In this document: one piece after another, positions 54,303 through 63,933 of the stretch
How positions within the stretch are numbered: position 1 is the first letter of the stretch
Layout of the letters: the number at the start of each line of letters is the position of its first letter
Assembly (NCBI RefSeq): GCF_032583975.1
Contig: NZ_JAWHTF010000005.1
DNA length: 64,000 nucleotides
Source: Gilvirhabdus luticola
Lineage (GTDB): Bacteria > Bacteroidota > Bacteroidia > Flavobacteriales > Flavobacteriaceae
Reading direction: 5' to 3' (one strand)
Notes under the pieces: generated by a model
What the model was told of the DNA's origin: nothing
The model's database searches: none
The model's input: the letters and a program-made list of their open reading frames with translations, nothing else
Program-made: the position numbers and the translations under genes

Positions 54303-56099
54303 TTGAAATTATTCAAATTCAAATATATCTTTTTGTGTTTCCTGTTATTTGCAGTTGCAACAATAAATGCCCAACAACGAAAAATTCAAATTGAATATTC
54401 TGGATTTTTAACCTTTGATGAAGCCAATTATCCTGGTGCAAAAATCTTAACCAGAGATGATTCTGGACAAGTACATATCATCCATGATGGTGTAAATATG
54501 TGGTGTGACCAAGCCATTCATTATAGTGACGAAAACTTTATTGAAGCTTACGGAAATGTGAATATGAAACAAGGCGATACCATAAATATGGGCGCCAAAT
54601 ATGTTGAATACAGTGGCAAAACACAACTAGCTTTTGCCAGCGGTGATGTGGTCTTAACAGAGCCATCTTCTGTACTTACAACAGACACGCTTTATTTTGA
54701 CAGAGAAAAACAACAATCATTTTACAAATCTGGAGGAACAGTAGTTAGAGATTCATCAGGAACTATCACAAGTCGTATCGGTAGATATTATATGAATATA
54801 AAAAAATATCAATTTATTGATAGCGTAAAATTGGTAAACCCAGATTATATTTTAAGGACTCAAAGATTAGATTATTTTACAGAAAATGGTCATGCCTATA
54901 TGTACGGGCCAAGCACAATTACAGGAGACTCTAGTAAAATTTATTGTGAACGTGGTTATTATGACACAGAAAATGATATCGGTTATTTTATAAAAAAATC
55001 CAGAATTGATTATGACAATCGGATTTTTGAAGGAGACAGCATGTATTTTGATCGAAACAGTAGTTTTGCTTCGGCTACTAATAATATTAAGGTTACAGAT
55101 ACTTTAAATAATAGCGTTGTGAAAGGACATTATGCCGAAGTGTTTAGAGAAAAAGACTCCGTTTTTATAACTAAACGCGCTTTAGCAATAACCGTTCAGG
55201 AAAAAGATTCTATTTACATGCATGGCGATACACTTATGGTAACTGGTGATCCAGAACATCGCATTACAAGAGCTTTTAGAAATGTAAAAATGTATAAATC
55301 TGATATGAGCGGAAAAGCAGATTCTGTACATGTGAACCATGAAAAAGGATTAACACAATTAATTAACATTTCTAAAGTAGATCCTTCAGATGCATTTGCA
55401 AAGAAAATTCGCCCTATACTTTGGAATCTTAAAAACCAAATGACTGGAGATACTATACACTTAATATCCAATACAGAAACCGAAAAATTAGATACTTTAC
55501 TTGTTTTTAATAACGCATTTCTAATAAGTAAAGACACGCTTGATGCTGGATACAATCAAATATCAGGACAGCGTTTAATTGGTTTGTTCAATGAAGAAAA
55601 TCAGCTACATCAGGTTGATATTATAAAAAATGCTGAATCAATTTATTACTTTAGAAACGATGAAAACGAACTTGTTGGAATTGACAAATCTAAATCAGGC
55701 AGAATTAGAATTTTCATTAAAGATAATGCTGTAGAGGAAGTAAGAAAAATTAATCAAATTGATGGAAATATTTATCCTGAATCACAATTCCCTGAAAATG
55801 CTAAAATACTTAAAGGTTTTGTTTGGAGAGAAGACGAAAGACCTAATAGCGTAGAAGATTTGTTTAAGGATGACCCTCCTTTAAATTTGCCAAAAATAAA
55901 AGGGTTGAGTGATTATATAGAGGCTGAAGATTTCTTTGATGATAATTTATTAGAGCGTATAAAAAAAGCTGATGAAGCGGATCCAAGCATTAACCCAAAT
56001 GAACCAAAAAAAGCATCACGACATTTACCAGAAGACTTAAAGTCTGATTCTCTTACTATAGAGAAACCCTTACCAAAAAAGAAGCCCAATTCTCAATGA
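54303..56099 (+). CDS. OstA-like protein (LptA/OstA family)
   Basis: 598 residues. TTG start (54303) gives a good signal peptide (LKFKYIFLCFLLFAVATINAQ-like); no ATG lies near. The body holds OstA-type beta-jellyroll repeats, e.g. AIHYSDENFIEAYGNVNMKQGDTI and MYFDRNSSFASATNNIKV, which in LptA/LptD bind lipopolysaccharide on its way to the outer membrane. A charged tail (KPLPKKKPNSQ) ends the protein. The family has a role in lipid transport or envelope building. Its TGA overlaps the next ATG (ATGA). Confidence 0.9.
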   Translation: MKLFKFKYIFLCFLLFAVATINAQQRKIQIEYSGFLTFDEANYPGAKILTRDDSGQVHIIHDGVNMWCDQAIHYSDENFIEAYGNVNMKQGDTINMGAKYVEYSGKTQLAFASGDVVLTEPSSVLTTDTLYFDREKQQSFYKSGGTVVRDSSGTITSRIGRYYMNIKKYQFIDSVKLVNPDYILRTQRLDYFTENGHAYMYGPSTITGDSSKIYCERGYYDTENDIGYFIKKSRIDYDNRIFEGDSMYFDRNSSFASATNNIKVTDTLNNSVVKGHYAEVFREKDSVFITKRALAITVQEKDSIYMHGDTLMVTGDPEHRITRAFRNVKMYKSDMSGKADSVHVNHEKGLTQLINISKVDPSDAFAKKIRPILWNLKNQMTGDTIHLISNTETEKLDTLLVFNNAFLISKDTLDAGYNQISGQRLIGLFNEENQLHQVDIIKNAESIYYFRNDENELVGIDKSKSGRIRIFIKDNAVEEVRKINQIDGNIYPESQFPENAKILKGFVWREDERPNSVEDLFKDDPPLNLPKIKGLSDYIEAEDFFDDNLLERIKKADEADPSINPNEPKKASRHLPEDLKSDSLTIEKPLPKKKPNSQ

Positions 56100-57283
56100 C
56101 GGAAGATTTCTTTAAATATCAAGCGCAAACATCACTAAACCCTTTAGCTCTAGAAATTTCACATGCCAAAGGGTCATACATTTATGATAAAAACCAAAAA
56201 TCATATCTTGATTTTGTTGCTGGTGTTTCAGCATGTACTTTAGGGCATAATCATCCAAAAGTCATTTCAGCAATAAAAGGGCAAATAGATAAGTATTTGC
56301 ATGTTATGGTTTATGGAGAATACATTCAAGAACCAGCTGTTGAACTCGCTAAATTATTGTCAAAATTTTTACCAAAATCTCTTGATAAAACATATTTGAC
56401 AAATTCTGGTACAGAAGCCATAGAAGGTGCATTAAAGCTTGCTAAACGAGCTACAGGTCGCAGTGAAATGATTGCAGCAAAAAAAGCTTATCATGGCAAT
56501 ACAATGGGATCTATGAGTATTATGGGCTACGAAAAACGTAAGCGAGCTTTCAGACCATTACTACCAGATGTTAGGTTTATAGAATTTAATGATGAACAAG
56601 ATTTACAACACATTTCTACTAAAACAGCTTGTGTTATTCTTGAAACCATTCAAGGTGGTGCTGGATTTATAGAACCTAATAAGGATTATTTAGAAAAGGT
56701 TAGGAAACGTTGCGATCAAGTTGGAGCACTTTTAATTTTAGATGAAATTCAATCAGGTATTGGAAGAACTGGAAAACTCTTTGGGTTTGAACATTACAAT
56801 TGTGTACCAGACATCTTGGTCATGGGAAAAGGTTTAGGTGGCGGCATGCCTATTGGCGCTTTCACATCATCTTCAAGTTTAATGGATTTATTTATGGACA
56901 ATCCAAGATTAGGACACATAACAACTTTTGGTGGTCATCCAGTTATAGCTGCTTCTGCTCTTGCAACTCTTAAAGAAATTACTAAAAGTGATTTAATGCA
57001 CCAAACTCTTAAAAAAGAAAAACTTTTCAGAGAGCATTTAAAACATCCATTAATAACAGAAATAAGAGGTCGAGGTTTAATGTTGGCTGCCTTTACACCA
57101 TCTGCAGAAATTACAAATCAAGTCATTTTAAAATGCCAGGATGAAGGATTAGTACTGTTTTGGTTACTATTTGAACCCAAAGCAATCCGAATTACACCGT
57201 CGCTTACAATATCAAATGAAGAAATTATTAAAGGTTGCGGCATCATAATTGATGTTTTAAACACAATAACACATTATGAATAA
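56096..57283 (+). CDS. Class III (PLP) aminotransferase, aspartate/acetylornithine type
   Basis: 395 residues. Blocks: SYLDFVAGVSACTLGHNHPK, NSGTEAIEGALKLAKRATGR, ETIQGGAGFIEPN, LILDEIQSGIGRTGK and the PLP Lys245 in VMGKGLGGGMPIGAF; end ITTFGGHPVIAASAL. It moves amino groups between an omega-amine and a keto acid; the exact substrate pair is unclear. It overlaps the OstA-like gene by 4 bases, an unusual pair for two unrelated roles, but conserved proximity suggests shared expression. Confidence 0.92.
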   Translation: MTEDFFKYQAQTSLNPLALEISHAKGSYIYDKNQKSYLDFVAGVSACTLGHNHPKVISAIKGQIDKYLHVMVYGEYIQEPAVELAKLLSKFLPKSLDKTYLTNSGTEAIEGALKLAKRATGRSEMIAAKKAYHGNTMGSMSIMGYEKRKRAFRPLLPDVRFIEFNDEQDLQHISTKTACVILETIQGGAGFIEPNKDYLEKVRKRCDQVGALLILDEIQSGIGRTGKLFGFEHYNCVPDILVMGKGLGGGMPIGAFTSSSSLMDLFMDNPRLGHITTFGGHPVIAASALATLKEITKSDLMHQTLKKEKLFREHLKHPLITEIRGRGLMLAAFTPSAEITNQVILKCQDEGLVLFWLLFEPKAIRITPSLTISNEEIIKGCGIIIDVLNTITHYE

Positions 57284-57431
57284 GTTTTCAACTTTTTGAA
57301 AATCAAAAGCAAAAGTCCTAAAACCAGTGAAATTATGCTGTTGATTACTTTGTTAAAAACATTTAAGTCTTCAACAGATAAAAATAGAATAGAACGTTAA
57401 ATTTATTGAAACCTAATAGTACGAAGTGCCT

Positions 57432-58823
57432 ATGGAGTTTAGTCCCGACGACAACAACAACAATTTATCACTTACAAAATTTGAATCAATGTTAAAAACA
57501 AACCATGTTTTGTTTTTTGATTCAGAGGAATTCGAAAACATCATCCACCACTATCTTAATCAAGGTAAAGTTGCTCTAGCTAAAAAAGCAATAAAATTGG
57601 GATTGGATCAACATCCGACTTCAATAAATCTAAAGCTATTTAAAGTTGAGGTCTATGTTTTTGAAAACAAGTTGGATATTGCCGATAGTTTGCTTAATGA
57701 GCTTTATAATTTAGAGCCATTGAATGAAGAAATTTATATCCAGAAGGCTAATATACTGTCTAAAAAAGATCTTCATCAAGAAGCTGTAGATGTGTTGAAA
57801 AACGCGCTTAAATTAACGGATGACCCAATAGATATATACTCACTTATAGGTATGGAATATTTGTTTCTTGACAAATTTGAAGAAGCAAAAATTTATTTCA
57901 TGAAATGCGTGGAAGAAGACCAGTTTGATTATTCTGCATTGTATAACATGATTTATTGTTTTGATTTTCTAGACCAAAATCTAGAAGCTATTGAGTTTTT
58001 AAATGTGTTTTTAGACAAAAACCCATACAGCGAAGTAGCATGGCATCAGTTAGGGAAACAATATTTTACAATAAAAGATTATAAAAAAGCTTTGGCTGCT
58101 TTTGATTTTGCTATAATTTCTGATGATGCTTTTATTGGAGCTTATTTAGAAAAAGGCAAAGTGCTTGAAAAATTAAAATGCTATAACGAAGCCATCGAGA
58201 GTTATAATACGACTTTAAAACTAGACGACCCAACTTCTTTTGCATTGTTACGTATTGGTAATTGTTATGAAAAATTAGGTCAGGACGATCTTGCAGTTCA
58301 ATATTATTATAAAACTGTTCACGAAGATCCTCTTTTGGATAAAGGTTGGATTTCAATCACTAAATTTTACAGAAAAAAGCATAATTTTCAAAAAGCATTA
58401 TACTATATCAACAAAGCCATCAATATTGATAGTGAAAACGTAGTTTACTGGAAATACTATGCTCAAATAAATCTACAGTTAAATTTTCTGGAGGAAGCTG
58501 AAAATGGTTTTAAAAAAGCACTAGACTTGGGCAATTACGAATTAAACACTTGGATATCAAGAAGTGATATCTTAATTAAATTAGGTGAAATAGATTCTGC
58601 AATAATAAACTTAATAGAAGCAAGCGAATTTTACCCAAACAATGCTGAAATAGAATATAGGCTAGCTGGATGTTATTTCTTTTTAGGTGAAAATGATAAA
58701 GGTGAATATCATTTAAAGAATGCATTACAAAACAATAAAGAATATACTTTTATAATAGAAGAACTCTTCCCAAAAATTTACAAGAAAGTAAAAATAAAAA
58801 ACTTGATAAAAACAAATCAATAA
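57432..58823 (+). CDS. TPR-repeat protein
   Basis: 463 residues from the ATG at 57432 (MEFSPDD); a GTG two codons before is less likely. About ten TPR-like repeats (LNQGKVALAKKAIKLGLDQHP, AYLEKGKVLEKLKCYNEAIESY, LRIGNCYEKLGQDDLAVQYY, and more). No signal peptide, so it acts in the cytoplasm as a scaffold. Partners are unknown. This TPR protein is followed by two DUF368 genes. Confidence 0.88.
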   Translation: MEFSPDDNNNNLSLTKFESMLKTNHVLFFDSEEFENIIHHYLNQGKVALAKKAIKLGLDQHPTSINLKLFKVEVYVFENKLDIADSLLNELYNLEPLNEEIYIQKANILSKKDLHQEAVDVLKNALKLTDDPIDIYSLIGMEYLFLDKFEEAKIYFMKCVEEDQFDYSALYNMIYCFDFLDQNLEAIEFLNVFLDKNPYSEVAWHQLGKQYFTIKDYKKALAAFDFAIISDDAFIGAYLEKGKVLEKLKCYNEAIESYNTTLKLDDPTSFALLRIGNCYEKLGQDDLAVQYYYKTVHEDPLLDKGWISITKFYRKKHNFQKALYYINKAINIDSENVVYWKYYAQINLQLNFLEEAENGFKKALDLGNYELNTWISRSDILIKLGEIDSAIINLIEASEFYPNNAEIEYRLAGCYFFLGENDKGEYHLKNALQNNKEYTFIIEELFPKIYKKVKIKNLIKTNQ

Positions 58824-58847
58824 CAAGAGCTTGTTATCAAAATTGAA

Positions 58848-58855
58848 TATCTTTG
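58848..58855 (+). promoter_or_regulatory. Candidate -7 box before the DUF368 pair
   Basis: TATCTTTG, a TAnnTTTG match 23 bases before the ATG of the first DUF368 gene. TTG at the proper spacing is not seen. Confidence 0.4.
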
Positions 58856-58878
58856 GTTTTCTCATATAAAAACTGAAA

Positions 58879-59799
58879 ATGCAAAGACGGCTTATTGATT
58901 ATTTTATAATATCTCTTAAAGGAATAGCCATGGGAGCAGCCGATGCTGTTCCTGGTGTTTCTGGTGGTACTATTGCTTTTATATCAGGTATTTACGAAGA
59001 ATTGATTACAACCATAAGTAATGTTAATGTTGCTCTTTTTAAGACTCTTTTCAAAGAAGGTTTTACAGTATTTTGGAAACAGTTAAATGGTAATTTTTTA
59101 TTAGCTCTTTTAACTGGAATAATTATCAGTTTTGTTTCCTTTATGCGTTTGGCAAAATATTTAATAGAAAATCATCCTATTTTAATATGGTCATTTTTCT
59201 TTGGACTCATAATTGCGAGTATCTATTTTGTAGGCAAACAAATTACAAAATGGAATTTTGTGACAATAGTTGTTCTAATCATTGGTGCATTTATCGCTTA
59301 CTACATATCCACATTACCATCATTAAATGACAATGAGAATTCTATATTTCTAATTTTTGCAGGAGCATTGGCTATTTGTGCCATGATTTTACCAGGTATT
59401 TCTGGATCATTTATTCTAGTCATTCTTGGTGCATATAAAACTTTAAGCACTGCAATTCATGATTTTGATTTTAAAAAAATTGCTCTTTTTGTTATTGGAG
59501 CCATAATTGGGTTATTAAGTTTTAGTCGTGTTTTAAAATGGCTATTTAAACATTATCACAATGCCACATTGGCATTGCTTACTGGCTTCATTTTTGGATC
59601 TTTAAATAAAGTTTGGCCTTGGAAAGAAACATTAACCTGGCGATTAAATTCTAAAGGTGTAGAAGTTCCTCTTTTGGAAAAAAGTGTGTCTCCATTTTTA
59701 TATGAAGGTGATAATCAATTATTGTTCACCATAGTATTAATGATTATTGGTTTCTTAACCATATATATCCTAGAAAAAGTCGGATCTAAAAAAGTGTAA
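58879..59799 (+). CDS. DUF368 (PopT-type lipid-carrier translocase), copy 1
   Basis: 306 residues, about eight membrane helices. Twin glycine-rich motifs AADAVPGVSGGTIAFISG and MILPGISGSFILVILG, the DUF368 signature. DUF368 proteins have been shown to flip undecaprenyl phosphate, the lipid carrier for cell-wall synthesis, back to the cytoplasm. Its stop shares bases with the ATG of the next gene (TAATG), so it is translated with its paralogue. Confidence 0.92.
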   Translation: MQRRLIDYFIISLKGIAMGAADAVPGVSGGTIAFISGIYEELITTISNVNVALFKTLFKEGFTVFWKQLNGNFLLALLTGIIISFVSFMRLAKYLIENHPILIWSFFFGLIIASIYFVGKQITKWNFVTIVVLIIGAFIAYYISTLPSLNDNENSIFLIFAGALAICAMILPGISGSFILVILGAYKTLSTAIHDFDFKKIALFVIGAIIGLLSFSRVLKWLFKHYHNATLALLTGFIFGSLNKVWPWKETLTWRLNSKGVEVPLLEKSVSPFLYEGDNQLLFTIVLMIIGFLTIYILEKVGSKKV

Positions 59800-60824
59800 T
59801 GGAAAGTACAAGAACACTAGCAGATAAGATTTTCCTTGTTTTAAAGGGTATAGGTATGGGAGCTGCAAACAAAGTTCCTGGTGTTTCTGGTGGTGTAGTG
59901 GCTTTTGTTGCAGGGTTTTATGAAGAATTTATCTATTCATTACAAAAAGTGAATAGAAAAGCTTTAAAGCTACTTTTCAATGGTAGATTTAAAAGCTTTT
60001 TTCAGTATATCAATGGTCGTTTTTTAGGCCTCCTTTTTTTGGGAATGGTCATTAGTTATTTTAGTGTGTCAAAAATACTAGACTATTTTATAAAACATTA
60101 CGAGCTTTATGTATGGAGTGTGTTTTTCGGAATGATTATTGGCTCTATATATTACATCGGTAAAGACTTTAAAGATTGGAATTATAAGACCTGTATTGCT
60201 ATAATTATAGGGATTGTGATTGGTATTGGCATTAGTTTTTTAGATCCTGCAACAGAAAATGATAACCTTTGGTTTGTTTTTTTCTGTGGCATAATTAGCG
60301 TAACTGGAATGACATTGCCCGGTTTTTCAGGCTCATTCATTCTTATTTTATTAGGTAATTATGTACTGCTTTTAGTTGATTCTGTAAATGCACTTTATGA
60401 TACTCTATTTGAAATAATTAAAGGTAATTTCAGCTTTATATACAATGTTGCAAGAATAAGAATGCTTAAGGTTCTTGCAGTCTTTACGTTGGGTTCTGTT
60501 ACTGGTTTAGTCACTTTTTCTCATTTGTTAAGCTACATTTTAAAACGGTATAAAAGAATTACTATTTCTGTTATCATTGGATTTATTATTGGTTCTCTTG
60601 GTGTTGTATGGCCCTGGAAAAAAACCATATATAAGTTACTCGAAGATGGAAGTATTCAAATTGATTCTCAAGGAGCAAAAGTTATAGAAAATTATAGTCG
60701 TTACATTCCAGAACTCAATGCACAAACTTGGACTGCCATTTTATTTATAGTTATTGGAATTTTAATTGTTTTAGCTTTGGAAGTATACGGACAAAAAACA
60801 AAACCTAAAAAACAAGATGCGTAG
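59799..60824 (+). CDS. DUF368 (PopT-type lipid-carrier translocase), copy 2
   Basis: 341 residues. Same fold as the upstream copy with motifs AANKVPGVSGGVVAFVAG and MTLPGFSGSFILILLG, but longer at both ends. The two differ a lot in sequence, so the doubling is old. It overlaps aroE by 8 bases. Two such genes in a row suggest two related carriers or a hetero-oligomer. Confidence 0.92.
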   Translation: MESTRTLADKIFLVLKGIGMGAANKVPGVSGGVVAFVAGFYEEFIYSLQKVNRKALKLLFNGRFKSFFQYINGRFLGLLFLGMVISYFSVSKILDYFIKHYELYVWSVFFGMIIGSIYYIGKDFKDWNYKTCIAIIIGIVIGIGISFLDPATENDNLWFVFFCGIISVTGMTLPGFSGSFILILLGNYVLLLVDSVNALYDTLFEIIKGNFSFIYNVARIRMLKVLAVFTLGSVTGLVTFSHLLSYILKRYKRITISVIIGFIIGSLGVVWPWKKTIYKLLEDGSIQIDSQGAKVIENYSRYIPELNAQTWTAILFIVIGILIVLALEVYGQKTKPKKQDA

Positions 60825-61557
60825 ATTTGGTCTATTAGGCAAAAATATTTCATATTCATTTTCTGAATCTTATTTTAAAAAGAAGTTTGAAAATGAACAA
60901 ATAAATGATGCCAACTACCAAAATTTTGACATTCAGAATATTACTGAATTTTCAAATATCATATCAAAAACAGTTAACTTAAAAGGATTGAATGTTACAA
61001 TTCCGTATAAAGAAGAAGTCATCCCTTTTCTGGATAAACTCAATAAAAAAGCAAAAAAAATAGGCGCCGTAAACACAATAAAGATTAATGCAAACGGCAA
61101 ATTAATTGGTTATAACACAGATTGTTATGGCTTTAAAAAATCATTACAACCGTTTTTAAAACCTAACCATAAAAAAGCAATTATTTTAGGCACAGGTGGT
61201 GCAAGCAAAGCTGTTGCCTTTACTTTAAACGAACTTGGAATAGACTATATTTATATTTCAAGAAAACCATCAGAATTTACTAAAATTACTTATCGCAATT
61301 TAACAGAAGACCTTATAAAAACTCATCCAATAATTATTAATTGCTCTCCTGTTGGAACATTTCCAAATGTAGACCAGTGTCCTAATATTCCATATAAATT
61401 CATCACACAAAATCATATATTATACGATTTAATATATAATCCAGAAGAAACTAAATTTCTTAAGCTTGGCAAACAATATGGAGCCACAACCATTAATGGC
61501 TCAAATATGTTAATATTGCAAGCAGAGAAAGCCTGGAACATCTGGAATAAAGATTAA
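60817..61557 (+). CDS. aroE: Shikimate dehydrogenase
   Basis: 246 residues. Fourth shikimate step towards aromatic amino acids. Substrate motif YSFSESYFKKKF and LNVTIPYKEEVIP (catalytic Lys), then NTDCYGF (Asp) and the NADP loop GTGGASKAVAF, end NGSNMLILQAEKAWNIW. Length is short but within the family. Confidence 0.94.
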   Translation: MRRFGLLGKNISYSFSESYFKKKFENEQINDANYQNFDIQNITEFSNIISKTVNLKGLNVTIPYKEEVIPFLDKLNKKAKKIGAVNTIKINANGKLIGYNTDCYGFKKSLQPFLKPNHKKAIILGTGGASKAVAFTLNELGIDYIYISRKPSEFTKITYRNLTEDLIKTHPIIINCSPVGTFPNVDQCPNIPYKFITQNHILYDLIYNPEETKFLKLGKQYGATTINGSNMLILQAEKAWNIWNKD

Positions 61558-61665
61558 AAACAGTACTTTTAATACATTAAAATAGTATCAACCTTTTGTA
61601 AATACTTGAGTTGTTATTATCTTTAAGGTGTTATGAAATTGTAAAAACTTAAAACATTTTAAGAA

Positions 61666-63663
61666 ATGTCAGAGCAAGATAACCTGCCAAAAGCAGATGG
61701 AATAGAAGAATCAGAGTCTAAAAAGATAGACCTCATAGAGGAGAATCATAAAGATCAAAAAGAATCTTCTTCTCAGTCATCAGTCATAGATGAGCCCAAT
61801 AACGGAGAAGATACGCTTGACAAAAAGGAATCTACTTCAAAATCGAGTAATAAAGAGCCAAAAAAAGAGGAAGATGCCATTGATGAAATAGACTCTTCTA
61901 ATGCTGAAGATGCCGAAGATGAAGGGAACAAAGAACGACATGTTATCGAATTTAAGGAATATGATAAAATGTCCATGGATGCTTTGGTCATTGAGTTGGA
62001 TAAACTCGTAAAAAATGAAAAAGCACAGGCTATAAAAGCCCATGTAGAAGGTATTAGATCAGAATTTAAATCAAAATTCAATGCGCTTTTAGAAGAGAAA
62101 AAAGAAGAGTTTTTAAACGAAGGCGGCCATGAAATTGACTTTTATTACTCTAGTCCACTACAAAAGCGTTTTAAAAGTGTTTATAAAGAATACAGGAATA
62201 AACTACATCTTCATTATAAAAACATAGAAAATAGTCTCAAGGACAATCTAGCTAATAGGTTAGAAATTATTGAGGAAATTAAAGGCTTGATTAATGTTGA
62301 AGAGAACATAAATACAACTTACAAACATTTTAAAGAATTACAAGAACGGTGGAAACATGCCGGTCCGATTCCTAGAGATAAATATAATAATGCATGGAAC
62401 AGCTATCATCACCATGTTGAAATCTTTTACGATTTCCTCCATCTTAATCGAGATTTAAGAGATTTAGACTTTAAATACAACCTAGAAAAAAAGTTAAAAA
62501 TTATTGAACAAGCTGAAGAACTAGCAAAAGATGACAATATTACAAGGTCTTTTCGTGAGCTTCAAGCTTTGCATAAAATGTGGAAAGAAGAATTAGGGCC
62601 TGTTGCAAAAGAGCATAGAAATGATATTTGGAAACGTTTTAAAGATGCCACAAAAATAATTCATGATAAACGCCAGGCACACTTTGCAGAACTTGAAGTA
62701 GTTTATGAAAAAAATCTTGATGAAAAATTAAAGATAATAGATGCTATTAAAACCATAACCGAAGAAGGAGCTACCTCTCACAGTTTATGGCAAAAAAAGA
62801 TAAAGGAAATTGAAGCATTAAGAGAATCTTTCTTTAATGCTGGTAAAGTCCCAATAAAAGCAAACGAAGAGACTTGGGCAAAGTTCAAAAATGCTGTTAG
62901 AGTTTTTAATAAAAAGAAAAATTCATTTTACAAAGATTTAAAGAAAAACCAATACGAAAACCTTCAAAAAAAATTAGCCTTAATTAAAGTTGCTGAAGAC
63001 AATAAGGATAGTGAAGATTTTGAAACTATAACTCCTCTCATGAAAAAAATTCAAAGTGAGTGGAAAAGTATTGGACATGTGCCAAGAAAAGACAGTGATA
63101 AGATTTGGAAACAATTTAAAGCGGCATGTAATAGCTATTTTGATAAACTTCACGCTAATAGAAATTCACAAAACAAAGAGCAATTAGAAACCTATAATAA
63201 AAAAGTAGAACTGCTTCAGGAACTAAAAGGTCTTAAACTCAAGGGGGAAAAAGAAGAAGATATTCAGTTAATAAAAGATTACATTGTTAAATGGAAAGAC
63301 ATTGGTTTTGTGCCAAATAATAAACGCTATATTGAAGGTAAATTCTATAAAGCTTTAGACCATTTATTCGAAAAAACTGGTATAAGTAAGAATGAAATTG
63401 AGCTCATTAAGTATGACAACAAATTAGAAGTCCTCAACAATAATGAAGACTCTAAAGTTCTTAATAATGAACTATCATTCATTAGAAAGAAAATTGATGA
63501 AGTGAAAGGTGAAATCAATCAACTTGAAAATAATTTACAATTTTTTACAAATGTAGAAAATGATAATCCTTTAGTTCAAGAGGTGAATAACAACATAAAG
63601 AAACATAAAGACACTTTAAAACTTTGGAAATCAAAACTAAAGAAAATTAAAGCGCTTTATTAA
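61666..63663 (+). CDS. DUF349 repeat protein
   Basis: 665 residues. A Lys/Glu-rich, low-complexity first 90 residues, then five DUF349 repeats of about 75 residues, each with the pattern WK-x-x-G-x-V/I-P and W-x-x-F-x-x-A (e.g. WKHAGPIPRDKYNNAWNSY, WKSIGHVPRKDSDKIWKQF, WKDIGFVPNN). The last 60 residues form a coiled coil. DUF349 proteins are large helical rods of unknown role. A strong terminator follows. Confidence 0.9.
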   Translation: MSEQDNLPKADGIEESESKKIDLIEENHKDQKESSSQSSVIDEPNNGEDTLDKKESTSKSSNKEPKKEEDAIDEIDSSNAEDAEDEGNKERHVIEFKEYDKMSMDALVIELDKLVKNEKAQAIKAHVEGIRSEFKSKFNALLEEKKEEFLNEGGHEIDFYYSSPLQKRFKSVYKEYRNKLHLHYKNIENSLKDNLANRLEIIEEIKGLINVEENINTTYKHFKELQERWKHAGPIPRDKYNNAWNSYHHHVEIFYDFLHLNRDLRDLDFKYNLEKKLKIIEQAEELAKDDNITRSFRELQALHKMWKEELGPVAKEHRNDIWKRFKDATKIIHDKRQAHFAELEVVYEKNLDEKLKIIDAIKTITEEGATSHSLWQKKIKEIEALRESFFNAGKVPIKANEETWAKFKNAVRVFNKKKNSFYKDLKKNQYENLQKKLALIKVAEDNKDSEDFETITPLMKKIQSEWKSIGHVPRKDSDKIWKQFKAACNSYFDKLHANRNSQNKEQLETYNKKVELLQELKGLKLKGEKEEDIQLIKDYIVKWKDIGFVPNNKRYIEGKFYKALDHLFEKTGISKNEIELIKYDNKLEVLNNNEDSKVLNNELSFIRKKIDEVKGEINQLENNLQFFTNVENDNPLVQEVNNNIKKHKDTLKLWKSKLKKIKALY

Positions 63664-63675
63664 ATAGACCTAAAA

Positions 63676-63728
63676 ACTAAATCCTACCCAAATTAAACTT
63701 TCCTGTTCAAAATAAGTAGGATTTTAGT
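63676..63728. other. Long-loop inverted repeat after the DUF349 gene
   Basis: ACTAAATCCTAC pairs with GTAGGATTTTAGT with one bulge across a 28-base loop. It may be a regulatory hairpin, but no T run follows on either strand. Confidence 0.3.
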
Positions 63729-63747
63729 CCCTAACTAAACTAACTAC

Positions 63748-63780
63748 GGTTATTTTAACCCATAAAATAACCTATTTTTT
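63748..63780 (+). terminator. Terminator of the DUF349 gene
   Basis: GGTTATTTTA with TAAAATAACC around a 5-base loop, followed by TATTTTTT. A good rho-independent form. Confidence 0.75.
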
Positions 63781-63933
63781 AATGACACTTTTTTGAGAAT
63801 GATTATGCTATTAACCTATATAAGTAGAAATTGGTGTCACTTGTTTTTATATACGTGACAAAAGATATTTTGGATGTCTTATTTTTAAAAAAGTAAATTA
63901 TTTTTTAATTCTTCCCTTTTTTGCATTTGAAAA

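Noticed and set aside
57290..57410. Minus-strand frame coding a hydrophobic piece (NSIISLVLGLLLLIFKKLK)
   Set aside because: It looks like a membrane helix but has no ATG, GTG or TTG start between its stops; too short to call.
58821..58836. TAACAAG/CTTGTTA hairpin at the end of the TPR gene
   Set aside because: Two-base loop and no T run; not a convincing terminator.
61773..62081. Ser-rich minus frame in the DUF349 gene
   Set aside because: Antisense to the Lys/Glu-rich coding stretch; the Ser and Phe content is a mirror effect.
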